Positions 1 to 6,073 of a DNA stretch of 7,836 nucleotides are shown here, one piece after another. The stretch is taken from NCBI GenBank assembly GCA_027067235.1, contig JALXFQ010000081.1, forward strand, positions 1 through 7,836, given 5' to 3'. Made by a program: the position numbers and the translations under genes. The stretch comes from Gammaproteobacteria bacterium (GTDB taxonomy: Bacteria > Pseudomonadota > Gammaproteobacteria > QOAV01). The notes under the pieces were generated by a model. The model was not told the DNA's origin. It did not search any database and worked only from the letters and a program-made list of their open reading frames with translations. Numbering within the stretch: the first letter of the stretch is position 1; the number at the start of each line of letters is the position of its first letter.

Positions 1-143
1 GAAACATTGATGCCGTTACCGCCCGGATCATAGCGCGAAGCGCTGGATGAACATTTGCAGTCGGCAACAAGTTGCTTCACATCATAGGTAATATCCACCG
101 CCGGATTCAGCGTCAGCGTCGCTATGGAAGTTTGTTCGCTCAT
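1..143 (-). CDS. PfkB-family carbohydrate kinase, N-terminal fragment (phosphofructokinase-like)
   Basis: This is the 5' part of a gene that continues past the left edge; 47 codons are visible from an ATG at 143. The protein begins MSEQTSIATLTLNPAVDITY and reaches DPGGNGINV at residues 39-47. The opening TLTLNPAVD strand and the GGNGIN substrate-binding loop are the N-terminal signature of PfkB/ribokinase-fold sugar kinases. They most resemble the 6-phosphofructokinase II and 1-phosphofructokinase branch, which phosphorylates fructose phosphates with ATP in the cytoplasm. The ATG overlaps the gpmI TGA in an ATGA, and a GGAG lies at 152-155 inside the end of gpmI, so coupled translation is likely. 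Neighbouring gpmI supports a glycolytic role. The catalytic C-terminal motif is outside the window, so exact substrate (fructose-6-P, fructose-1-P or tagatose-6-P) cannot be decided. Confidence 0.85.
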   Translation of the reverse strand, partial: MSEQTSIATLTLNPAVDITYDVKQLVADCKCSSSASRYDPGGNGINV

Positions 144-1684
144 AATTCCAGCTCCAGAGAATCTCTCAGTATCAGGCTGCGTCCGGTCATGCGCGGCGGA
201 CGCGAAAGTCCCAGCAATTCCAGTATGGTCGGCGCGATATCCGCCACGCCGCGTCCTATGCCCAGTTTCGCATCGCGTTGACCCAGCAGCAGAAACGGTA
301 CGGGATACACCGAATGCTGGGTCTGCGGCTCGCCGGTGGCGGGGTCGATCATTTCATCGCAGTTGCCATGATCCGCCGTCAACATGACTCTACACCCTCG
401 CGCCAGCGCCGCTTCGATCAATCGACCACCCTCCCGGTCCAGCGTTTCCACCGCCTTGATGACCGCCGGCTCGCGGGCGGTATGCCCCACCATATCGGTA
501 TTGGCGAAATTCACCAGCAAAAAAGCATACTCGCCGCTGTTGACTGCCTCGATCATTCTGTCGGCCACCGGCTGCGCGCTCATTTCCGGCATTTCGTCAT
601 AGGTTGGCACCGAGGGCGAGGGAATTTCGTCGCGTTCCTCACCGGGAAACGGCGCTTCCCTGCCACCGTTGAAGAAATAGGTCACATGGGGAAACTTCTC
701 GGTTTCGGCGCAATGAAACTGCTTGAGACCCGCATTGCTGATGACTTCCGCCAGCGTATCGGCGGGATATTCCGGCTCGAACAGCACGGGAAATGGATAC
801 TCATGCTTGTACTGGGTGATGCATACTACCGACCGGGGCGGCTCGCCGTGACGATCAAAATGCTCAAATCCTGGCAGGCCGATGGCTTCGACCAGTTGCC
901 GGGCGCGATCATTGCGGTAGTTGAAAAACAACACCGGCTCATCTGCCTTGATAACGGGCGTGGACGGATCATCAATCACGGTGGGTTGAATGAATTCGTC
1001 GGATTCACCGCGATTATAGGCTTCGCCAATGGCCGCGCGCGCGCTGCCCGCATGCAGCCCCTCGCCCAGAACCATGGCTTTCCAGGCCTGTTCGGTACGA
1101 TCCCAGTACCCCGCGCGGTCCATGGCCCAGTAACGCCCGCTCACTGTCGCCACGTGGCCGCAGCCAATTTCCTCGAACTTGTCATCCAGCTCATCGAGAA
1201 ACTTCAACGCCTCGCGCGGTGGCGTATCGCGGCCGTCGGTAATCATGTGTACCACCGGCTCCACGCCCGCCTTCGCCACCAGCGGCAGCATGTGGAGCAG
1301 ATGGGTAATATGGGAATGCGCGCCGCCATCAGAAACCAGCCCCACCATATGCAGGCGACGGGTGCCGGACAGCATTTCCCGCCATACCGGATGCTGCTCC
1401 AGCTCGCCGGAGTTGATAGCTTCGGCAATGCGCAACAGATCCTGTTCCAGAATACGTCCGGCGCCGATGGTCAGATGGCCCACTTCGGAGTTACCAAACT
1501 GACCGTCGGGCAGACCGACCGCGCGGCCGGAAGCCTGCAGAACAGTATGCGGATTGGCGCGAAAATATTTGTCCAGATTCGGCGTTTTCGCCTGCGCCCA
1601 GGCATTGTCCAGACGACTGGGATTGACGCCAAATCCATCAAAAATGACAAGTAATACGGGGGCAGTGTTCAATGCTTCAGGCAT
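140..1684 (-). CDS. gpmI: 2,3-bisphosphoglycerate-independent phosphoglycerate mutase
   Basis: Interconverts 3-phosphoglycerate and 2-phosphoglycerate in cytoplasmic glycolysis and gluconeogenesis, using two Mn ions and a phosphoserine intermediate. At 514 residues it is full length for the family. The alkaline-phosphatase-like metal site is complete: DGFG with Asp16, GNSEVGH with catalytic Ser66, NTDMVGH with Asp397 and His401, TADHGN with Asp438 and His439, and TQHS with His457. The inserted phosphotransferase domain carries SDGGAHSH (His123), TDGRDTPP (149-156), GRYWAMDR (183-190) and NYRNDRAR (255-262). Lys330 lies in EKFPHVTYFF. The ATG at 1684 gives the usual short N-terminus before the first strand; the ribosome site ahead of it is weak (CGGAA about 13 bases away). 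It lies 107 bases after mdh and overlaps the downstream sugar-kinase start by 4 bases. Nothing in the active site is missing. Confidence 0.97.
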   Translation of the reverse strand: MPEALNTAPVLLVIFDGFGVNPSRLDNAWAQAKTPNLDKYFRANPHTVLQASGRAVGLPDGQFGNSEVGHLTIGAGRILEQDLLRIAEAINSGELEQHPVWREMLSGTRRLHMVGLVSDGGAHSHITHLLHMLPLVAKAGVEPVVHMITDGRDTPPREALKFLDELDDKFEEIGCGHVATVSGRYWAMDRAGYWDRTEQAWKAMVLGEGLHAGSARAAIGEAYNRGESDEFIQPTVIDDPSTPVIKADEPVLFFNYRNDRARQLVEAIGLPGFEHFDRHGEPPRSVVCITQYKHEYPFPVLFEPEYPADTLAEVISNAGLKQFHCAETEKFPHVTYFFNGGREAPFPGEERDEIPSPSVPTYDEMPEMSAQPVADRMIEAVNSGEYAFLLVNFANTDMVGHTAREPAVIKAVETLDREGGRLIEAALARGCRVMLTADHGNCDEMIDPATGEPQTQHSVYPVPFLLLGQRDAKLGIGRGVADIAPTILELLGLSRPPRMTGRSLILRDSLELEL

Positions 1685-1791
1685 CCATGTTCAGGTTCCG
1701 GAGTTGTAACACCCCGCCCCCGGCCAGGCCAGTGAAAATTGCAGCCAGGTGTTTCGACGTGGCCGGGGTGGACATCGGCCAGGCAGACGAT
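1685..1791 (-). other. mdh-gpmI intergenic region with GC-rich inverted repeat
   Basis: This 107-base gap between the mdh stop and the gpmI start has no supportable gene. It holds a perfect 9-base inverted repeat: CCCCGGCCA at 1718-1726 and TGGCCGGGG at 1760-1768, separated by 33 bases. No T-run follows on the minus strand, so it does not look like an intrinsic terminator. It could be a stem in the leader of gpmI or a processing site in an mdh-gpmI transcript, or chance in GC-rich DNA. I could not identify a convincing promoter. Confidence 0.3.
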
Positions 1792-2769
1792 TCACAGAAA
1801 TTTACGCACGGCGTCGCGCTCGCTGCGCAGCTCATCCAGGGTCAGCTGCAGAAACTGGTGACAGCTATCCGACAGCTCCAGTCCCTCGACCACGCGCGGC
1901 GTGCCGTTGTCGACAATGACCGGCATGGAGTAGAACAGGCCCTCATCGGCGCCATATTGCCCGCCGCTCGCCAGCGCCATGCTCACCCAGTCGTCGGGGG
2001 ATGTGGAACCGAACCAGTCGCGCATGCAGTAAACGGCGGCATTGGCGGCGGATGCGGCGCTGGAGCGACCGCGCAGCTTGATGATTTCCGCGCCGCGATG
2101 CTGCACGGTGGGTATCAGATCTTTCTGTATCCACTCGACGTCCAGCACATCCAGCGCCGGCCGGCCGCCGATCTCGGCGTGGTGCACGTCCACCACCTGG
2201 GTGGACGAATGATTGCCCCAGATAATGACCTTGCTGATCTCGCCAGCGCTGACGCCGGCCTTGTGCGCCAGTTGCGCCACGGCGCGGTTGTGGTCCAGGC
2301 GGGTCATGGCGGAGAACTGTATAACCGGGATGTCCGGCGCATTGCTGGACGCGATCAGCGCATTGGTGTTGGCCGGATTGCCCACAATCAGCACTTTGAC
2401 ATCGCGCGAGGCGTGGTCGTTGAGAGCGCGGCCCTGCTCGACAAATATCGGCGCATTGGCTTCCAGCAGGTCGGAGCGCTCCATGCCCGGCCCGCGCGGA
2501 CGCGAGCCGATCAGCAGCGCGGCGTCGCAGTCGCGAAAGGCCTCTGCCGGATCGTCGGTAATCACCACTTCCTGCAACAGCGGAAAGGCGCAGTCAAACA
2601 GCTCCTTTTCCACCGCTTCCAGCGCCGCCATGGCGCGGGGGATTTCCAGCAGTTTGAGGATCACCGGCTGATCCTCGCCCAGCATGGCGCCAAAAGCGAT
2701 GCGCGGGGTGATGGCGTAGCCGATTTCTCCGGCGGCGCCGGTTACCGTAACTACCAGTGGTTTTTTCAT
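1792..2769 (-). CDS. mdh: Malate dehydrogenase (NAD-dependent, GAAGxIGY type)
   Basis: Oxidises malate to oxaloacetate with NAD in the cytoplasm (TCA cycle). The 325 residues match the usual 325-330 of this cytosolic-type bacterial MDH. The Rossmann glycine loop is GAAGEIGY at 11-18, and LLEI with Glu42 sits at the end of the second strand, where an acidic residue favours NAD over NADP. Substrate arginines lie in the mobile loop SRPRGPGMER (Arg90, Arg92, Arg98). GNPANTNALI (130-139) is the nicotinamide-side motif. MTRLDHNRA supplies Arg157 and Asp159, and WGNHSSTQ supplies the proton-relay His187. Oddities are Glu15, where Gln is common, and AITPRIAFG where ALLFRIASG is usual; neither removes a catalytic residue. 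The ATG at 2769 is fixed by a strong GAGGAG site seven bases upstream. Lactate dehydrogenase activity is unlikely given the substrate-loop arginine and overall match to MDH. Confidence 0.95.
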   Translation of the reverse strand: MKKPLVVTVTGAAGEIGYAITPRIAFGAMLGEDQPVILKLLEIPRAMAALEAVEKELFDCAFPLLQEVVITDDPAEAFRDCDAALLIGSRPRGPGMERSDLLEANAPIFVEQGRALNDHASRDVKVLIVGNPANTNALIASSNAPDIPVIQFSAMTRLDHNRAVAQLAHKAGVSAGEISKVIIWGNHSSTQVVDVHHAEIGGRPALDVLDVEWIQKDLIPTVQHRGAEIIKLRGRSSAASAANAAVYCMRDWFGSTSPDDWVSMALASGGQYGADEGLFYSMPVIVDNGTPRVVEGLELSDSCHQFLQLTLDELRSERDAVRKFL

Positions 2770-2857
2770 TGTTGTGCTCCTCGTTTGGCCGGGTCAGTTT
2801 TTCTTTGCGTTAAGTCGATAATTCAGATCGGGCCGCATATTGTTACATAGTTTGATT
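2770..2857 (-). promoter_or_regulatory. mdh upstream region with strong ribosome-binding site
   Basis: These 88 bases separate the MBL-hydrolase stop from the mdh ATG. A near-consensus Shine-Dalgarno GAGGAG lies at 2777-2782, seven bases before the ATG, and is the best ribosome site noticed in the window, in keeping with a highly expressed enzyme. The stretch further upstream (about 2800-2857) is AT-richer than its surroundings and is a natural place for an mdh promoter, but no clear -35/-10 pair can be assigned. No terminator for the hydrolase gene is evident, so read-through from it is possible. Confidence 0.5.
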
Positions 2858-3793
2858 TCAGACCCCTGGATGCGACCGCTTGCTCCAGATGGCCAGCCCC
2901 TGCGCGCACAAATCAATATCCAGCGCCAATATCGACAGAACCTCCTCGTCAGGCAGCCGACAGCCGTGTTTTTTCACTTCGCCGAGCAGGAAATCAGCCA
3001 GTTTTTGCGGTAACTGCGCCGATGGCGTTTGCAGGGCCAGTTCGGCAAAGGCGTCAATGCGCCGGTGCATGGCGTCGATCGTCCGGCTGTTGTTGTCTAT
3101 GCTGCCAAAATGCGTCAGGCAGAAGCCTTGCGCACCACTTCGCCCCAGCCTTTCCAGCGAGTCATGCCAGGCCTCAGGATCGAAATCCACCGGTGATGTC
3201 GGCGGAAAAACAAAAGGTTCGCCGTCCAGCGTCAGTTCCGGGTAAGCCACGCCCAGGGTATCGCCGGTAAAGGCGCTGGCGCTTTTCCGGTCCAGAAAGC
3301 AGACATGATGGCGGGCATGGCCCGGCGTATCCATCACCCTGATCTCGCGGCCGTTCAACTCCACCGTCAGCCCGTGTTCGGCGGCAACGATGCGATCGGC
3401 CGCGACCGGCTGCAACGGACCATAGAGCCGGTCATAGGCCGCATCGCCATAGACCGCGCGTACGCCCGTTTCCAGCCGCGACGGCTCCGCCATGTGCCGG
3501 ACGCCGCGCGGATGCACCAGCAACTGCGCCTCGGGGCACTGCGCCAGCAGACGCCCCGCGCCACCGGCATGATCCAGATGAATATGTGTCAGCAACAGCC
3601 ATTTCACATCCGCTGGCTGAAGCTCACGCTGTGCCAGTGCCGCCATTAACCGCGGGACAGAATGACTGGTGCCGCAATCGACGAAAGCCGCCGCGCCGTT
3701 TTCCACAATCAGATAGGCGGCATCGAAATGTCGCCGGTGATAGCCGGTATCAATACCATGCACGCCGTCGCCTGATTCACTTAAGTTATTCAT
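2858..3793 (-). CDS. Metallo-beta-lactamase-fold hydrolase (glyoxalase II-like superfamily)
   Basis: A cytoplasmic-looking (no signal peptide) 311-residue zinc hydrolase of the MBL fold. Metal ligands are complete: THIHLDH at 69-75 (His70, His72, Asp74, His75), His159 in TPGHARHH, Asp178 in TGDTLG, and His228 in CLTHFG. The first strands (AYLIVENGAAAFVDCGTS, 26-43) are typical. About 80 residues follow the last ligand and form a mostly helical extension. Such proteins hydrolyse thioesters, lactones or phosphodiesters; the sequence does not tell which, and the RNase Z and beta-CASP architectures are not apparent. I chose the ATG at 3793 because the fold begins just after it and because the frame upstream runs antisense into the PsiE-family gene; GGCGAG just ahead is a tight, mediocre ribosome site. 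It precedes mdh by 88 bases on the same strand, but no metabolic link is obvious. Confidence 0.88.
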   Translation of the reverse strand: MNNLSESGDGVHGIDTGYHRRHFDAAYLIVENGAAAFVDCGTSHSVPRLMAALAQRELQPADVKWLLLTHIHLDHAGGAGRLLAQCPEAQLLVHPRGVRHMAEPSRLETGVRAVYGDAAYDRLYGPLQPVAADRIVAAEHGLTVELNGREIRVMDTPGHARHHVCFLDRKSASAFTGDTLGVAYPELTLDGEPFVFPPTSPVDFDPEAWHDSLERLGRSGAQGFCLTHFGSIDNNSRTIDAMHRRIDAFAELALQTPSAQLPQKLADFLLGEVKKHGCRLPDEEVLSILALDIDLCAQGLAIWSKRSHPGV

Positions 3794-3841
3794 CTCGCCG
3801 CGCGGTTTCTGTATATTGCCATGCTCTAATAATAAAGTGTA
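3794..3841. promoter_or_regulatory. Divergent promoter region between MBL hydrolase and PsiE-family gene
   Basis: Forty-eight bases separate two divergent starts, so promoter elements for both directions must lie here or inside the neighbouring genes. The stretch 3806-3838 is AT-rich against a GC-rich background. TAATAA at 3828-3833 could be part of a plus-strand -10, although it is only 9-14 bases from the ATG, which would leave a very short leader. On the minus strand TATACA (within 3811-3818) could serve as a -10 for the hydrolase. Neither has a good -35. The role is inferred from geometry and base composition. Confidence 0.4.
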
Positions 3842-4243
3842 ATGCACATGGCCACCAAACCCGTTCGCAAATTCATCCATCTGGCAGAGCATGTTCTGCT
3901 GCTCATCGTCATGCTCGCTACCCTGGTGGCCGTCGCCCAGGAAATTCTGGCCATCATCGAGCGTCATGAAGTACGCCTCAGCGATCTGCTGCTGATGTTT
4001 CTGTATCTGGAGGTCATTGCCATGGTCGGCATTTATTACGAAGAGCACAAGCTGCCGGTGCGTTACCCCATCTATATCGCCATCGTGGCGCTGGCGCGGT
4101 ACATCATTCTGGAATCGAAAAGCCTCGATTCCACCAGCATGCTCGCCATCGGCGGCACTATCCTGCTGCTCACCATTTCAGTATTCATCGTGCGCTACGG
4201 CCATGTGAAATACCCGTGGAAAGGAGAAGACGACCCGGGGTAG
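3842..4243 (+). CDS. PsiE-family (phosphate-starvation-inducible type) integral membrane protein
   Basis: A 133-residue inner-membrane protein with four predicted hydrophobic helices, at about residues 15-37, 47-65, 74-90 and 101-118. The conserved core LLLMFLYLEVIAMVGIYYEE (50-69) followed by HKLPVRYPIYIAIVALARYI is what identifies the PsiE family; E. coli PsiE is of similar length (136). The biochemical function of the family is unknown. In E. coli it is induced by phosphate starvation and controlled by cAMP-CRP, but I see no clear Pho box here, so that regulation should not be carried over. Translation could start at 3842 (MHMATK) or at the second ATG at 3848; both have weak ribosome sites (AAG near 3835-3837). 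It is the only plus-strand gene in the window, divergent from the MBL hydrolase and convergent with prmC. Confidence 0.88.
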   Translation: MHMATKPVRKFIHLAEHVLLLIVMLATLVAVAQEILAIIERHEVRLSDLLLMFLYLEVIAMVGIYYEEHKLPVRYPIYIAIVALARYIILESKSLDSTSMLAIGGTILLLTISVFIVRYGHVKYPWKGEDDPG

Positions 4244-4266
4244 CCGTTGAGATTCCGCTCTGCGCC

Positions 4267-4286
4267 CCGCCATCAAGCGGTTTTTT
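4267..4286 (+). terminator. Weak intrinsic terminator after PsiE-family gene
   Basis: CCGC (4267-4270) and GCGG (4277-4280) can pair around a six-base loop, followed directly by six T (4281-4286). It starts 24 bases after the PsiE-family stop and reads into the 3' end of prmC on the other strand. The stem is only four base pairs, so it may be leaky or incidental. The T-run is in part the Lys-Thr end of prmC read in reverse. Confidence 0.35.
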
Positions 4287-5169
4287 GCCCAATGGCAACC
4301 CGGTCGCGGCCGGCCGTATCCTGCTCCAACAATACCTTGTCGTAACCACTGTCCTGCATGCAGGCCACCACCGCCTCGCCCTGCCGGTAGCCACATTCGA
4401 CCAGCAAATATCCGCCAGCCACGAGACGGGTCAGGGACTGTTGCGCGATTTTGCGGATATCCGCAAGGCCCTGCTGTGGGGATACCAGCGCTGTATGCGG
4501 CTCGAACCGCACATCGCCCTGGCACAGATGCGGATCATTTTTTTCGATATAGGGCGGATTGGACAGAATCATGGAATACTGGCGGTCATGCTTGAAATCC
4601 AGCCAGTCGGCATGCACAAAACGGATATGTCGCAGATGGTGTTTTTGCGCATTGTCTTGCGCAACCGCCAGCGCCGCCAGCGAACGGTCGGTGGCAATTA
4701 CGCGGCAGTTCGGACGCTCACTGGCGATGGCCAGGGCGATGGCGCCCGAACCGGTGCCAAGGTCGACGATGGTCCAGTCGGCACGCGCCGGTATGCGTTC
4801 CAGGGCCAGCTCCACCAGACGTTCGGTTTCCGGACGCGGTATCAGCGTATCCGGCGTCACATGCAGGCTCATGGACCAGAATTCGCGCTCGCCGGTGATA
4901 TAGGCGACGGGCTCGCCGCGCCGGCGGCGAGCGACAAGGCGCCGGAAGCCTGCGGCCGTTTTCCGGTCCAGCAACTCCCCGCCACGAGCGATAAGACCGG
5001 CGGCGCTGGTGCGCAAGACCTGACGCATGAGCACCTCGGCATCCAGCCGCGGCGTGTCGGAAACCGGCTCCAGCTCGCTCCTGGCCAGCTGCAGCAGCGC
5101 GTCGACGGTCAGCGCCCCGCCCGGATCAAACGTCGAGTTCAGCTTCCCGCGCCTCTTCTTCCGTATCAA
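4273..5169 (-). CDS. prmC: Peptide chain release factor N5-glutamine methyltransferase (PrmC/HemK)
   Basis: Methylates the glutamine of the GGQ motif in release factors RF1 and RF2 with S-adenosylmethionine, increasing termination efficiency. Read from 5169 it is 298 residues. A helical N-terminal domain (about 20-85) is followed by the family linker EPVAYITGEREFW (86-98) and TLIPRPETE (108-116). The SAM loop is VDLGTGSGAIAL (135-146), the catalytic and glutamine-binding motif is NPPYIE (204-209), and RFEPHTAL (221-228) and GRDRV (287-291) complete the signature. The start is uncertain: there is no ATG until residue 48, inside the helical domain. TTG at 5169 (AAGGA two bases before it) is the longest option; a CTG nearer the conserved region, for example before TVDALLQ, is also possible. 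With TTG, it overlaps the upstream nucleotidyltransferase gene by 44 bases, implying coupling. The common partner prfA is not in the window. Confidence 0.95.
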   Translation of the reverse strand: MIRKKRRGKLNSTFDPGGALTVDALLQLARSELEPVSDTPRLDAEVLMRQVLRTSAAGLIARGGELLDRKTAAGFRRLVARRRRGEPVAYITGEREFWSMSLHVTPDTLIPRPETERLVELALERIPARADWTIVDLGTGSGAIALAIASERPNCRVIATDRSLAALAVAQDNAQKHHLRHIRFVHADWLDFKHDRQYSMILSNPPYIEKNDPHLCQGDVRFEPHTALVSPQQGLADIRKIAQQSLTRLVAGGYLLVECGYRQGEAVVACMQDSGYDKVLLEQDTAGRDRVAIGQKTA

Positions 5170-6073
5170 TGTCCTTGGCCAGGCTCAGGGCATTCATCAA
5201 TGGCAATCGACCACCACGTTGCGGATAGCGTTTTCTGTGACGGTAATGGACGAATATCTTGCGCAGGCTGGTGGCCATTTCCGGCGCACTGATATCACCT
5301 TTGCGCAAACGCAGGGCCAGCACCGTACTGTGATACAACACGGTCCAGGTGAAGGTGGGCAAACGCAACATGAACAGGTTTTTCAGATCCCGCCCCAGCA
5401 AGGCCGCCAGCGTCCCGAAAGCCATGACGGTCTGACGATACAGTATGGGCCGGTTGCGGGTGCGATAAGCCAGATCCAGCACGCGGTAGATCAGCGACAT
5501 GCGCAGGGCCGGCGGATCGATCACAGCCAGATGGCCGGGCAGGATATCCTGCGCCTGCGCTCCCGGTTCCGGCGCTATGCGATAGCGCGGCTTCCAGAAC
5601 GAGGCGCCGATCTTCTGCGGCTGCTCCGGGGCGGTAATGAAGGGAAACCAGAAATCCAGCGGCGCATGGGCATGATAGTCGGCCATGACCTTGTTCAGAT
5701 CTCTGGCATCGGGCAGGATGTCGCAGGCGGATATCGCCAGCGGCCCGGCGCCGCGGGTGTTCTCCACGACTTCGATGGCGCGATGCAGGTTCTCGCCAAC
5801 ATGGCCATCGGTATCGATGACCCGGGCGCTCTTGCGCTCGGAACCATATATCCCCACCGGCCCGGCGATGAAAACCGGGGAAAATTCGCCACTGGCAACA
5901 TAGCTGTCCACCACCCGGTCGATCAGCGGCTCGCCATGGACCACCAGATCCATGCCCTTGTAACCGCGAATGGGATGCAGTCCGGCGCCGCTTTCCGGCA
6001 GCGCCGCAGGATTCGGGTCACTGCCGGCAAGTATGACCAGGGGCACCGTCGTCATTTCGGGTGGTTGCGCCAT
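5126..6073 (-). CDS. MobA-like NTP transferase-domain protein of unknown substrate
   Basis: A 315-residue protein whose first half has the nucleotidyltransferase (GT-A/Rossmann-like) pattern: TVPLVILAGSDPNP (9-22), GYKGMDLVVHGEPLIDRVVD (37-56), VFIAGPVGIYG (67-77), and AISACDILPD (113-122), where Asp118 sits at the usual metal/nucleotide position. Lys39 corresponds to the phosphate-contacting lysine region. The N-terminal loop lacks the usual GGxSxRxG pattern, so activity is not guaranteed. Residues 190-315 form a mostly helical, Arg/Lys-rich half ending in an acidic tail (EEEAREAELDV); I do not recognise a named domain there. Relatives of this kind activate sugars or alcohol phosphates with CTP or GTP, but nothing in the sequence names the substrate. 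The ATG at 6073 directly follows the upstream gene's TGA; a second ATG at 6055 has no ribosome site. The 3' end overlaps prmC. Confidence 0.72.
   Translation of the reverse strand: MAQPPEMTTVPLVILAGSDPNPAALPESGAGLHPIRGYKGMDLVVHGEPLIDRVVDSYVASGEFSPVFIAGPVGIYGSERKSARVIDTDGHVGENLHRAIEVVENTRGAGPLAISACDILPDARDLNKVMADYHAHAPLDFWFPFITAPEQPQKIGASFWKPRYRIAPEPGAQAQDILPGHLAVIDPPALRMSLIYRVLDLAYRTRNRPILYRQTVMAFGTLAALLGRDLKNLFMLRLPTFTWTVLYHSTVLALRLRKGDISAPEMATSLRKIFVHYRHRKRYPQRGGRLPLMNALSLAKDIDTEEEAREAELDV

Noticed and set aside
278..1654. Long open frame on the plus strand opposite gpmI (458 codons)
   Set aside because: It lies wholly antisense to a gene with a complete GpmI active site. Its product is rich in Arg, His and Gln with no recognisable domain, as expected of a reverse-strand shadow in GC-rich DNA.
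1711..1770. Terminator after mdh
   Set aside because: The inverted repeat has a long loop and no following T-run on the minus strand, so it does not meet the intrinsic-terminator pattern.
1672..2850. Long open frame on the plus strand opposite mdh (392 codons)
   Set aside because: Antisense to a clear malate dehydrogenase, with no recognisable family pattern in its product.
3794..4048. Eighty-five-residue N-terminal extension of the MBL hydrolase
   Set aside because: It runs antisense through the PsiE-family gene and looks like non-protein sequence (Asp, Gln and His rich); the MBL fold begins right after the ATG at 3793.
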